64,000 nucleotides of DNA, taken from an uncultured Myxococcales bacterium. Its GTDB lineage: Bacteria; Myxococcota_A; UBA9042. Under the pieces are notes generated by a model that saw only the letters and a program-made list of their open reading frames with translations, was not told the DNA's origin and did not search any database. Each line of letters begins with the position of its first letter. Within the stretch, counting starts at the first letter, position 1. Shown here one piece after another: positions 53,113-61,905 of this stretch. The stretch spans positions 124,001 through 188,000 of the forward strand of contig CAIMLR010000004.1 of NCBI GenBank assembly GCA_903842345.1. The letters run 5' to 3'. The position numbers and the translations under genes were made by a program.

Positions 53113-55607
53113 GTGGCGAACTCCGTGCGGCCGATGATGTCCTCCTGAATGGCGTGACCGAGGCGCGTGAAGTACGCGGAGTAACCGGAGACGCGCACGA
53201 TGAGGTCAGCGTAATCCTCAGGACGCGCCTGAGCGGCGCGCATCGTCGCCGTGTCGACCGCGTTGAACTGCAGGTGAAAGCCGCCTTTGTCAAAATAGCC
53301 GCGGATGAGGTGCGCCACGCTCTCCACGCCCTTGTCCGAGCGCAGGATGCCGACGGGCAGGCGCAGGTTCAGCGAATTGCCGTAACCGATGTGCGTGTGG
53401 TCGATCCGCGTCAACGAGTTCAACGTCGCCGTAGGACCGCACCGCTCCGCGCCGTTGCTCGGCGACATGCTGTTGGAGAGCGGCCTGCCCGCGCCGCGAC
53501 CGTCTGGCGTCGCAGGTTCCAATGCGCCTTCGTAGACGTTCAAGCCGTAGGAGATGAGACTGGCCTTGAAATGGCCGCCGCAGATCGTGGCGCGCGACGA
53601 GACCATGGCGCAGAAGCGGGCGACCACGTCCCGCGCGAGTCCGTCGACGGCGGGGATGTCGTTGCCAAACCGCGGTCCGGCCAATACCCGCTGGCGCAGC
53701 GCCTCGTGACCGCGGAAGTTGCTGGCGAGCGCATCGCGCAACTCGCCCATCGTCATCGCGCGCTCGTCAAAGACCATCGCGCGGATCGCCGCGAGCGAGT
53801 CGACCGCCGTGCCCAAGCCGCCGCCGCCAACTGCGCCGAAGTTGTAGCGTGCCCCGCCAGCGGTCATGTCCTTGGCATTGGCGATGCAGCCGTCGATCGT
53901 ACTGGAGATGAGGGGATTGTGGAAACGTTCCGCCCAGATGGCATCGCGGAGATTGGTCGCATCCGTGACCCAGCCGACCATGGCGTCGAGCTGCGTGTAG
54001 AAGGCGGTGAGGAAGTCGTCGAACGTCGCCATGGCCGCGGGATCGCCGGTGTCCGCGCCATCCTGGTTACCGAAGAACGTGGTCTTGCCGCGGTTGAAGA
54101 CGAGGTCGAGCGCCGTTGGAAAGTAGATCTTGGAGCCGCCGGTCGCGCCGTACGTGTCGCCGTTGCCGCTGGGTTCGACGCAGCCAACGAGGCAATACTC
54201 CCGTGCATCTTCAACGGCGTACCCGTCGCGCACCATCGCGGCAATTGCGGTCTCGTCGTTCAGAAAAGCCGGCGAATTGGTCTCGCGGTGGATCGCGACG
54301 ACCTCGCGGACAAAGCTCTTGGGACTCTTATTGGAGACGCGGAAGGACGCGGTCGTCGCCAAATTCGTGTTGGCAATCGCTTGGATGAACAAGTACGTCA
54401 GTGCGTTTGTGGCGTCCTCACCTTGGGCATCCACGCCGCCCAGCGTGATGTTTTCTACGTCCGAGCCGAGGTGGTTCAGTTCCACACCGCCGATATTGGG
54501 CCAGATGATGACGTTGTTGTTGAGCTTGATGATGAACTCTTCCAGCAGGCGCAATGCGTGCGGACGGGTCAGCGCGCCGCTCGCAAGGTCGGCGGCAAAG
54601 TACGGGTACAGCAGCTGATCGACGCGCCCAGGCGTGATGCCGCTGCCCGCGCCGTAGCTGATGATGGCGGCATTTTGCGTGAACCACAGCGCCTGGAGCG
54701 CCTCGGCGAATGTCTGCGGCGGCAGCCAAGGCACGCGGTTGCAGGCGTCGGCGATGGCGTCCAACTCGGCGCGCCGTTCTGGATCCACGGTGTCGGCAGC
54801 CTGGGCGCTGGCAGCCGCTGCGAAGCGGTCGGAGAAATCGCGCATCGCTTGGCAGCTGAGTTCCACGCTCTCCAGGAACGCGCGCTCCTCGGCGGTCTGG
54901 GCGCTTTCTTGCCGCGCGCGCGCCGCCGCAGCAATCCCTGAAAAGCCCAAGCGCAGGACGTTCTTGTGGCCCAGCACGATGTGCGCTTGCGTGTCCGTGC
55001 ACCGACCGCGCCCCTTGATGTTGTCACCCGCGCCGCCACGCAGCGCCCGCAGGAGCCGCGGCAAGCGCGTCATGCTGGCCAGCACGGTCCGCTTCTGCTG
55101 GCCGTTCACCACGAGTCGCCAGAGTGAACGCGCGCCGAAACTGCGTAACTTGCGGCGGATTTCACCGGGTCTCACGCTCAATTGGCTCACGAGACCGTGC
55201 GCGCGGAACGCCGCAATCTTGGCGTCGCGGACCGTCTTGCCGGACCAGTAGGGGATCAGTTCGTCGTAGAGGAAGCGCTCATCGGATTCGGAGATGCGGT
55301 AGCCAAAGGCCTTCAACTCCTCCATCAGGTGGTCAAAAATGAAGATAAAGTCGCCGCGCTCCGGCGCAATCGGCGGCGCAATCAGGTGCGACGAGCGATT
55401 GCCCACCAGCAGCTCGTCCGGCTCAATCCGCACGGTCATGTTGGCAAACACGCACTGGAGCGCCCGCGCGGCGCGCAGGGAGGGGTGCTGCCCTTCCGTT
55501 TCGCGGTGCGCCTGCGTGTAGAACCGCGCACGCTCCATGCACAGCCAGTGTTCGGCGTTCAGCAGCCGGGCCTTTTGCGCCGCATTTTTCGCGTGCAGCT
55601 TGCTCAT
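53103..55607 (-). CDS. Glycyl radical enzyme, dehydratase/lyase branch, substrate unknown
   Basis: An 834 aa enzyme of the pyruvate formate-lyase superfamily. The thiyl-radical Cys is near residue 474 in YCLVGCVEPSG; the single Cys followed by Glu two residues on marks the lyase, dehydratase and decarboxylase branch rather than PFL, which has Cys-Cys. The glycyl radical loop near 809 is RVSGYSAYF, followed by QEDIIGRTEFATCG. Conserved barrel motifs include GSDVENITLGGVDAQGEDATN and NLRLP. It contains an extra basic helical stretch (TRLPRLLRALRGG) near 175-190. I cannot assign substrate. It overlaps tetR by four bases and the activase by ten. Confidence 0.93.
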   Translation of the reverse strand: MSKLHAKNAAQKARLLNAEHWLCMERARFYTQAHRETEGQHPSLRAARALQCVFANMTVRIEPDELLVGNRSSHLIAPPIAPERGDFIFIFDHLMEELKAFGYRISESDERFLYDELIPYWSGKTVRDAKIAAFRAHGLVSQLSVRPGEIRRKLRSFGARSLWRLVVNGQQKRTVLASMTRLPRLLRALRGGAGDNIKGRGRCTDTQAHIVLGHKNVLRLGFSGIAAAARARQESAQTAEERAFLESVELSCQAMRDFSDRFAAAASAQAADTVDPERRAELDAIADACNRVPWLPPQTFAEALQALWFTQNAAIISYGAGSGITPGRVDQLLYPYFAADLASGALTRPHALRLLEEFIIKLNNNVIIWPNIGGVELNHLGSDVENITLGGVDAQGEDATNALTYLFIQAIANTNLATTASFRVSNKSPKSFVREVVAIHRETNSPAFLNDETAIAAMVRDGYAVEDAREYCLVGCVEPSGNGDTYGATGGSKIYFPTALDLVFNRGKTTFFGNQDGADTGDPAAMATFDDFLTAFYTQLDAMVGWVTDATNLRDAIWAERFHNPLISSTIDGCIANAKDMTAGGARYNFGAVGGGGLGTAVDSLAAIRAMVFDERAMTMGELRDALASNFRGHEALRQRVLAGPRFGNDIPAVDGLARDVVARFCAMVSSRATICGGHFKASLISYGLNVYEGALEPATPDGRGAGRPLSNSMSPSNGAERCGPTATLNSLTRIDHTHIGYGNSLNLRLPVGILRSDKGVESVAHLIRGYFDKGGFHLQFNAVDTATMRAAQARPEDYADLIVRVSGYSAYFTRLGHAIQEDIIGRTEFATCG

Positions 55608-56233
55608 GCAGTCAACCTCTCGGTGTCCTGACCGTGGCGCCTGAAATCTTCAAACAGGAGCGCAACCACGCGCCGCACGTGCCGCTTGCGCGCCTCAAGC
55701 GCGTCGGGCGAGAACGGATCCACCGGGCTGAGCTGGGACAGGACCCGCCCGTGGGTGAAATACGTGACGACCATGCCGTAGACGCTCGTCAGCACGTGGA
55801 CCAACTCCGCCATATCACCGGTATTCACAGCCACTTGACCAAGCCACGCCGTGCCGAGCTGCAGCACCGGCAGCGTCCGCGCCACAATGTCGCCAACGTG
55901 CCGACCGCTCGCCACTTCACGGTGAACGACACTGCAGAACGTCCGATTCTGGGCGAGGAAATCGGCGTACGCGTCGACGACGTCCTGCACCTGTTCCTCC
56001 GGCTGCGGGCGGAGGGCCATTGCCGCCACGAGGTTCTGCGTCAGGCGGTCGTAGTAGCCGTTCAACAGCACCGCGAGGAGCTCTTCCTTGGTCCTGAAGT
56101 GGTAGTGAATGAGCGCCTTGTTGACACCTGAGCGCTCGGCGATGTCGCGGGTGGACATGCCGTCAAAGCCCACTTCGCCCAGCAGTTGCTCTGTGGCGGT
56201 CAGGATCCTGAGCTTGGTTGTGTCCGGGTTCAT
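55604..56233 (-). CDS. TetR/AcrR family transcriptional regulator
   Basis: A 209 aa one-component repressor. The N-terminal helix-turn-helix is MSTRDIAERSGVNKALIHYHF with the flanking TATEQLLGEVGFDG, and the C-terminal ligand-binding half is all-helical. It is the first gene of tetR, glycyl radical enzyme, activase, each overlapping the next. An inverted repeat lies directly upstream over a recognisable promoter, so autoregulation with ligand-induced release is the likely mode. The ligand is probably the enzyme's substrate or a related compound, but nothing in the sequence names it. Confidence 0.92.
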   Translation of the reverse strand: MNPDTTKLRILTATEQLLGEVGFDGMSTRDIAERSGVNKALIHYHFRTKEELLAVLLNGYYDRLTQNLVAAMALRPQPEEQVQDVVDAYADFLAQNRTFCSVVHREVASGRHVGDIVARTLPVLQLGTAWLGQVAVNTGDMAELVHVLTSVYGMVVTYFTHGRVLSQLSPVDPFSPDALEARKRHVRRVVALLFEDFRRHGQDTERLTA

Positions 56234-56247
56234 CGCGCGGCGACCTC

Positions 56248-56286
56248 TTGGGCGACCGGTTTAGGCGATCGCCCAAAACATGTCAA
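56248..56286 (-). promoter_or_regulatory. Promoter with TetR-type operator for the glycyl radical enzyme operon
   Basis: On the minus strand a perfect -35 TTGACA (56286-56281) is followed by a 17-base spacer and a -10-like TAAACC (56263-56258). Laid over the spacer and -10 is an inverted repeat of eight bases, TTGGGCGA and TCGCCCAA (56276-56248), with a 13-base centre. It is 15 bases upstream of the tetR ATG. A dimeric TetR bound there would block RNA polymerase. This is the best promoter I see in the window. Confidence 0.7.
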
Positions 56287-56324
56287 TGGCGAAGGCGCGC
56301 GGAGGCGTTTTGCAGCGTCGATGG

Positions 56325-57587
56325 CTACTTCCGCCAGAGCGGCACGCTGAGCACGACCGCCAGCGCGCCCATTGCCGCCAGTGCGTTCCAGGCGCCCGCC
56401 CAGCCCGCGCGGTCGACGATGGCCGCGACGCCCACACCGGCAAGGCTCGCGCCCAGGTAGCCGACGCCGTCCAGGAGTCCCGCAGCGGTTGCAGCCGCGT
56501 GTCGGCCGCCAAAATCCAGGGCGATGACGCCGCCGCCGACCATCGAGTACGGCCCGAGGAGGCAGAATCCCGCGAGCCCCGTAAACGGCACCGCCAGGGT
56601 CGCCGCGGCCACGCCGAGGTGCGACGCGAGGACGGGCAGGTTCGCCAGAGCGAGAAGGCTCAGCACGAGACAGGTCAGCAGCACCGCGATGACCGGGCCG
56701 CGCCTGCCGTTGGAGAAGCGGTCAGAGAACCAGCCTGCCAGCAGGGTCCCAGCGAGGCCAAGCAGCGGGAACGCGGTCGATTTGAAAACAGCGGCCGCGT
56801 CGCCCGCGCCGAGATCCGAGAAGTAGCGCGGCATCCAGAGGTTGAACGTCTCCCGAACAATCGTGAGCGCAAAGGACAGACCGAGCACGTTCCAGAACGC
56901 CCGACGGGACAGCAGCGCCCGCATCGGCGCGTGCCAAGGTGGCTTGATCTCGGCCACGACGAGCTCCGGCTCCTCTGCGGGCAACTCGTCCAACCCGACG
57001 TCAGCCGGCGTCTGCACCACCAGGCCGCGCACCATCTCGCCGACGGCGATGAGCAACGCCGCCGGGGCCCAGAACAACGCTTGCCAGCCCGACGTGATGC
57101 TGAGCACCCCGGCCAGCAGCATGGGCGTAAAAACGCCGCCGAATTGATAGCTTGTGGATATCGCGCCCATCGCCGTACCGTAGCGGGACGCCTGAAACCA
57201 ACGCGGCATGATCTGCACCAGACCGGCCCAGCCGAGGGACTGGAAGGCGCGACTCAGGCCCCAAAGCGTGATGAAAAGCCAAAGTGGGCCGCCGATCCCG
57301 ATGAACAGGTTGGCGATGGCGGACGCGTAGAGGCCAAAGAAGAAAACGCGGCGACCGCCGATGCGATCGGCGATGGGCCCGGCCACGACTTTGCCGATGG
57401 CGTAGCAGAGCGTGCCGATGGAGGCGATCTGGCCGAACGTGGCTTTGTCGATGCCGTGGCCGGTTTCGAGGATCTTGGCCGCGGCGGAAAGGTTGTTGCG
57501 GCACAAGTAGAACGCGGCGTAGCCGATCAGCAAGCCCCAGAACGTTCGCGTTCGGACGCGGTTGAAGGCGCGCGATTCGGAGATCAC
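56325..57587 (-). CDS. MFS transporter, organophosphate:phosphate antiporter (OPA) type
   Basis: A 420 aa, twelve-helix transporter. The N-terminal GLLIGYAAFYLCRNNLS and IGKVVAGPIADRIGGRR are GlpT/UhpT-like, and the paired halves with DRFSNGRRG in the second half complete the fold. OPA transporters carry phosphorylated or phosphonate solutes in exchange for phosphate. The GTG start overlaps the phnX stop by four bases, so import of aminoethylphosphonate or a related compound is the natural inference. No ligand-specific residues were assigned. Confidence 0.88.
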   Translation of the reverse strand: MISESRAFNRVRTRTFWGLLIGYAAFYLCRNNLSAAAKILETGHGIDKATFGQIASIGTLCYAIGKVVAGPIADRIGGRRVFFFGLYASAIANLFIGIGGPLWLFITLWGLSRAFQSLGWAGLVQIMPRWFQASRYGTAMGAISTSYQFGGVFTPMLLAGVLSITSGWQALFWAPAALLIAVGEMVRGLVVQTPADVGLDELPAEEPELVVAEIKPPWHAPMRALLSRRAFWNVLGLSFALTIVRETFNLWMPRYFSDLGAGDAAAVFKSTAFPLLGLAGTLLAGWFSDRFSNGRRGPVIAVLLTCLVLSLLALANLPVLASHLGVAAATLAVPFTGLAGFCLLGPYSMVGGGVIALDFGGRHAAATAAGLLDGVGYLGASLAGVGVAAIVDRAGWAGAWNALAAMGALAVVLSVPLWRK

Positions 57588-58414
57588 GGACGTTCTCCGG
57601 CGGCCAGGCGGGCGTTGATGTCATTGATGATGCCGGGGATTTCTGCCCACGAATCAGCCAAATAATGGGCGCCAGCGCGGCCAAGTGCGTCGTGGGCCAA
57701 CGCGAGGAGCGAAGCGCGTGCACTGGCGTCGAGTTGGGCGAATTCGGCTTCACTCAGGCCGACCTCGTTGCCGCATGTCGTCAGCGCCACCGTCCAGCAG
57801 CCGGCATTGCGGCCTTCCTCAATGTCCGCGGGTGTGTCGCCGATCTTGACGACCGCGGCCGGCGGCCACACGCCAAGCGTCTGCAGGTTCTGCCAAATCA
57901 TCCACGGCGCAGGCCGGCCAGCCGGCGTCTGATCGCCCGCAACCATGGCGTCTGGGTGATAGCCTTGACCCTCAGCGGCGCGCGCAACGATGTCGAGCAT
58001 CGCCCGCGTATAGCCCGTCGTCGAGCCGATGCGGATACCGGCGGCGCGCCACTGCGCCACGACGTCGAGCATCCCCGGGATCGGCGTGGCGAACTGGCTG
58101 AGCACAGCCAACTGCGTGGGCACGAAACGGCCGTAGACGGCGTCGATTTCAGCCTCTGTTGGCGCATGGCCAAAGCGGTGCTCCCACTGCGCGGCGATGT
58201 GCGGCAGGGCAAAAATGGCGCCCAGATGGTCCCGCTTGGCCCGGCCCATCGGTCCTCGCGCGTCGGCGGTGCTGAGGTGGATGTCGAGGCCCGCGAATAC
58301 ACTGAGGAACGCTTCAACCGGCGCGCGCGATCCAAAATCGACGGCCGTGCCAGCCCAGTCGAGGATGGCCGCGCGGACCTGCAACGGCTGCGGCAAGAAC
58401 TGTGAATTGCGCAT
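57584..58414 (-). CDS. phnX: Phosphonoacetaldehyde hydrolase
   Basis: HAD-superfamily enzyme that cleaves the carbon-phosphorus bond of phosphonoacetaldehyde to acetaldehyde and phosphate. The 276 aa product has the nucleophile Asp19 in LDWAGTAVD, the Schiff-base Lys60 in GPMGRAKRDH that defines the PhnX cap, and the HAD motif III/IV region VKIGDTPADIEEG. I place the start at the ATG at 58414, which has GAGGAG five bases upstream, rather than further out. It follows phnW by 14 bases. Both substrates of the two enzymes run in series. Confidence 0.94.
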   Translation of the reverse strand: MRNSQFLPQPLQVRAAILDWAGTAVDFGSRAPVEAFLSVFAGLDIHLSTADARGPMGRAKRDHLGAIFALPHIAAQWEHRFGHAPTEAEIDAVYGRFVPTQLAVLSQFATPIPGMLDVVAQWRAAGIRIGSTTGYTRAMLDIVARAAEGQGYHPDAMVAGDQTPAGRPAPWMIWQNLQTLGVWPPAAVVKIGDTPADIEEGRNAGCWTVALTTCGNEVGLSEAEFAQLDASARASLLALAHDALGRAGAHYLADSWAEIPGIINDINARLAAGERP

Positions 58415-58428
58415 GGAACTCCTCGACA

Positions 58429-59538
58429 TCAAAGCAGGGTGACGGATTGCGCGCTGAGTACGTCGCCCATGGCGGCGCAAAGGGCGGAAAAGTCGGCGGG
58501 GAAGAGACGGCCGATGGTGCCGACGCGGAAGCAGTTGGCGCTGCTGACTTTGCCCGGGTAGAGGGTGAAGCCCCGGTCGGCAAGCGATTGATAGAAGGAA
58601 GGAAAATCAAAACGCGGGTCGTCCGGATAGCGGACCGACGTGATGATTGGCCCCTGCAACTCAGTCGGCAGCCACGCGCGCAGGCCCTCCCGTGCGAGAC
58701 CGTCGAGCAATTCTGCGCGGTTGGCTTGATACCGGGCGTGACGCGCGGCGATACCGCCCTCATCGGCGAGTTCCTGCAGCGCCTGATGAAACGCCGCGAG
58801 CACGTGCGTCGGCGGGGTGAAGCGGAACTGCCCCGAGCGGTCGAGTTCCGCGGCCTGCGCGTACAAATCCAGGCTCACGCTGCGGGCATGACCGGCGCAC
58901 TGGGCGAGCACATCGCGGCGTACGAGCGCGAACGAGAAACCCGGCACGCCTTCAATGCACTTGTTGGACGACGAGACCAGCGCGTCAATGCCCGCGGCGT
59001 CGAGGTGCAGCGGAATACCGCCAAAGCTCGACATGGCATCGACGAGAAACAGCTTGCCATGGCGCTGGACCACCGCACCCACATCTTCGATTGGATTGAT
59101 GATTCCGGAAGTCGTTTCCGAATGCACGCACGCGACCAGGTCGATTTCCGGCCTGGCGGTCAGAACCGCGTCGATCTCCGCCGGGGCGACCTGCGCGTGC
59201 TCCGGCGCATCCACGACCACCGTCTCGATGCCAAGCCGGCGGGCGATCTCCGCGATTCGCTTGCCGTACGCGCCGTTCTGCGCCACCAGAAGCGTGCCGC
59301 CGCGCGGGACCAGCGTACCGAGCGCCGCTTCCACCCCAAACGTGCCGCTGCCCTGCATGGGCACGCACGTCCAGCGCGTGGGGAGCGCCGTGCCGAGCGC
59401 CACCAACTGCTGGCGGATCTCCGCGATCATCTGGATGAAGCGCGCGTCGCGCGAGCCGAAATCGCGCAACATGGCGGCCTTGACGGTCGCGCTTGTCGTG
59501 AGTGGTCCGGGCGTAAAAAGCAGCTGGCGTTCGGTCAT
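58429..59538 (-). CDS. phnW: 2-aminoethylphosphonate:pyruvate transaminase
   Basis: PLP enzyme that converts 2-aminoethylphosphonate and pyruvate to phosphonoacetaldehyde and alanine. The 369 aa product has the class V aminotransferase pattern: LLFTPGPLTTSATVKAAML, SGTFGVEAALG, HSETTSGIINPI, Asp in LFLVDAMSSFGG and the Schiff-base Lys193 in SSSNKCIEGVPGFSF. The start is the ATG at 59538 with GGAGG upstream. It heads the run phnW, phnX, OPA transporter, and the 177-base gap to the divergent 5'-nucleotidase-like gene must hold its promoter. I saw no clear Pho box. Confidence 0.94.
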   Translation of the reverse strand: MTERQLLFTPGPLTTSATVKAAMLRDFGSRDARFIQMIAEIRQQLVALGTALPTRWTCVPMQGSGTFGVEAALGTLVPRGGTLLVAQNGAYGKRIAEIARRLGIETVVVDAPEHAQVAPAEIDAVLTARPEIDLVACVHSETTSGIINPIEDVGAVVQRHGKLFLVDAMSSFGGIPLHLDAAGIDALVSSSNKCIEGVPGFSFALVRRDVLAQCAGHARSVSLDLYAQAAELDRSGQFRFTPPTHVLAAFHQALQELADEGGIAARHARYQANRAELLDGLAREGLRAWLPTELQGPIITSVRYPDDPRFDFPSFYQSLADRGFTLYPGKVSSANCFRVGTIGRLFPADFSALCAAMGDVLSAQSVTLL

Positions 59539-59715
59539 CGCGGCCTCCGTGCGAGACAGAGACTCGGCCAAGCGCGCAACAATGCAATGACGTGGGAGCG
59601 ACGAATTGGACTGCGCGTCATGGGCGCGAAGCCGTTGCCGAACCGTCATCGTGGCTGCGCGCTTTGCGTGGACCCTCACGCTCGCCGGGACCCATTCCCA
59701 GCTCGGAGACCACCC

Positions 59716-61257
59716 ATGAGCCCTACCCGTCACTACCTCGCGTTCCTTGTGCTCGCCACCGCATGCGCGACGTCCGCGCCCGCAGCGCCAGACGCCGGAG
59801 TCGGCGTTGCGGCGGATGCAGCCCAGGACGCAGGGGTTGAGGCAGCGCCCGCGCGACACGCCTTTCCCGCCTGCGACCCAACAGCGACAAGCCAGCGCGT
59901 CAGCTTCGTCCACGTCAACGACTTGCACGCGTCGTACACGCCGCTCAGCGACGGCATCAGCCCGGTCGCGCGCATCGTCGGGTTTCTGCAGCAATCGCGA
60001 GCGGAAAACCCCTACACGGTGTTCACGGACGGCGGCGATGACTATGAGAAAGGCTCGGTCGCGGAACTTCTGTCGCAAGGCCAAGCCACGCGCGAGATCG
60101 TGCGCGCCATGCAGTTCGACGTCCGCGTCATCGGCAACCACGACTACGCTTGGAGCGAGGAGGAAGTGCTCGCCAATTCTCAGGATCCCGTCGCGCACGT
60201 GCTGAGCAGCAACATCCACTACGTCGGCAACGATCTCGACCGCTTTGGCGCCGTCGAGTTCACCGTGATGCAGATCGGCTGCGTGAAGGTCGGCTTTTTT
60301 GGCCTGACCTCGCAGCCTTGGGATTCCAACGACAATCTCGCGCCGGGCGACTTCTACCCCAATTTCCCCGCAAACTACGACTACGTCGCGGTCGCCACCG
60401 ACATCGTGGCCAAACACCGCAAGGAGGTGGATTTGCTCATCGCAGTGGACCACATTGGTCTGGAGGCGGACCAGATTCTGGTTCAGGCGGTGCCCGGCAT
60501 TGACGCGATCCTGAGCGGCCACTCGCATTCGTTCACGCTCATGCCGCTGGCCGATCCCGCTTTGCCGCCAGTTGTGCAATCAGGCGCGTTCTGCCAACAC
60601 GTGATCCGCCTCGACGTCGACATCGACCTGAAAACCAGAAAGATCAAGCACTTTGACTATGAGACCGCAGGCCTGGGCATGGACAGCGGAACTCCTGCCG
60701 ATAGCGCGATGAACGCGACCGTGCAGGCGGTCGTGCGCAAGTTTGCGCCGGAATGGGACAAGCCACTCGCGACGCTGGCGGGCGCGGTGGGACAAGCGGA
60801 TGCAGCGCAAGTGGCGGCACGGGCGGAACGCGCGGTGCTGGCCGTGGATGCGGCGCTCATCGACGTCTACACGACGTGGTCGCTGTGGCTGCCGGGCGAC
60901 CTCACGCAGCAGAAGCTGGCCGAGATGTTCAAGGTGGAGCGTGAGCCGCCGGGCTCGCCGGGCTTCAACGCGGCGTACACAGCGAAAATCACGGGCGCGG
61001 AACTGCAGAAATTGCAGCATCTCAACCCGGCGAACTGGGCGTTCGTCGGCCCGGCAAACATCGACCCGCAGCACGTCTACACGTTGGGACTGCAGAAGCG
61101 CGCGGCCCTGAACCCAGCCTCGATGCCGGACGGCGTGACCGTGACCGAGCCCAAGGCCGCGATGGAGATGTGGGAGGTGCTGGACAAGTTCGCCCGCGCG
61201 CGTTCGCAGGCGTGTCAGTATTTGGACGTGGAGGACAAGCTGCCGACGTGCCCGTGA
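59716..61257 (+). CDS. 5'-nucleotidase/metallophosphatase-like lipoprotein
   Basis: A 513 aa exported lipoprotein (signal YLAFLVLATAC, then an Ala/Asp-rich linker) of the calcineurin-like metallophosphatase plus 5'-nucleotidase C-terminal type. The di-metal motifs are VHVNDLHAS near 64, GGDDYEKGS, GNHDYAW near 140 and GHSHS near 268. The C-terminal half (LPGDLTQQKLAEMF onward, about residue 330) looks like the nucleotide-binding domain. It may release phosphate from nucleotides outside the cell. The ATG at 59716 follows GGAG. It is divergent from phnW, so a shared phosphorus theme is possible. Confidence 0.87.
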   Translation: MSPTRHYLAFLVLATACATSAPAAPDAGVGVAADAAQDAGVEAAPARHAFPACDPTATSQRVSFVHVNDLHASYTPLSDGISPVARIVGFLQQSRAENPYTVFTDGGDDYEKGSVAELLSQGQATREIVRAMQFDVRVIGNHDYAWSEEEVLANSQDPVAHVLSSNIHYVGNDLDRFGAVEFTVMQIGCVKVGFFGLTSQPWDSNDNLAPGDFYPNFPANYDYVAVATDIVAKHRKEVDLLIAVDHIGLEADQILVQAVPGIDAILSGHSHSFTLMPLADPALPPVVQSGAFCQHVIRLDVDIDLKTRKIKHFDYETAGLGMDSGTPADSAMNATVQAVVRKFAPEWDKPLATLAGAVGQADAAQVAARAERAVLAVDAALIDVYTTWSLWLPGDLTQQKLAEMFKVEREPPGSPGFNAAYTAKITGAELQKLQHLNPANWAFVGPANIDPQHVYTLGLQKRAALNPASMPDGVTVTEPKAAMEMWEVLDKFARARSQACQYLDVEDKLPTCP

Positions 61258-61275
61258 CGGTTGCGTCGACGCCGG

Positions 61276-61905
61276 TTAGCCCAACAGCATGGGACGGATC
61301 GTCCGCAAGAGGGGCTGCCAATCGCGCATCAAGTCCTGCGCGCGCGGATCCGGATCGTCGAACAGCGTCCGCCCCGTCGCTGCCAGCGCGCCGTAGGCTG
61401 CGGCATCGCGCAACATGGCAGCCGGCGGCATCTCCAGTTCAGTCAGGAACGTCGCCAACCGCCGGGTCGCGACGGTTCGCAGCCGCACACGGTTGCCCAC
61501 GGTGAAGATCGGCACACACCGCTTGCGGATGGGCTTGAACTTGGTCACGAGGTCGAGGAACCGCCGCGAGCCATCTTCGTCAAATGCTGACGGCAGCACG
61601 GGATGAATGAGCGCGTCCACCTGGTCGACGAGCGCCTCCAGATCCTTGCGTTTCATCGCCGCGGGAATGTCATAAACGATGACGTCAAATCCGACGAGAG
61701 GCTGCCACTCGCGGGAGAGGTCTCGGCCGTGCACGACCGGCAGATCGCGCGGACGGCGTTGGGTCCACGTGAAAGCGCTGCGCTGTCGGTCGAGGTCGGC
61801 GAGCGCGACCGATGCGCCACTGGCAGCGATCCAGGCGGCCAAATGCGTGGCGATCGTCGTCTTGCCGCTGCCGCCTTTGATATTCGCGACCGCCACAGCA
61901 ACCAT
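61276..61905 (-). CDS. ParA/MinD-family ATPase
   Basis: A 209 aa P-loop ATPase with the deviant Walker A KGGSGKTT (residues 10-17) carrying the signature first Lys. LADLDRQRSAFTW and FDVIVYDIPA follow as switch and Walker B regions. Such proteins position cargo (chromosome, plasmid, chemoreceptors, carboxysomes) on the nucleoid or membrane. There is no ParB, membrane-targeting helix or cargo gene beside it, so the cargo is unknown. The ATG at 61905 has GGAGG upstream; a GTG at 61917 overlaps that ribosome site and is less likely. The gene seems to stand alone. Confidence 0.85.
   Translation of the reverse strand: MVAVAVANIKGGSGKTTIATHLAAWIAASGASVALADLDRQRSAFTWTQRRPRDLPVVHGRDLSREWQPLVGFDVIVYDIPAAMKRKDLEALVDQVDALIHPVLPSAFDEDGSRRFLDLVTKFKPIRKRCVPIFTVGNRVRLRTVATRRLATFLTELEMPPAAMLRDAAAYGALAATGRTLFDDPDPRAQDLMRDWQPLLRTIRPMLLG

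Noticed and set aside
53103-55607. Calling the glycyl radical enzyme pyruvate formate-lyase
   Set aside because: PFL needs adjacent Cys-Cys in the active site; this protein has a single Cys followed by Val-Glu-Pro, as in the dehydratase, lyase and decarboxylase group.
57584-58414. Enolase-phosphatase MtnC for the methionine-salvage pathway
   Set aside because: It is a HAD enzyme, but the Schiff-base Lys in GPMGRAKRDH and the phnW neighbour make it phosphonoacetaldehyde hydrolase.
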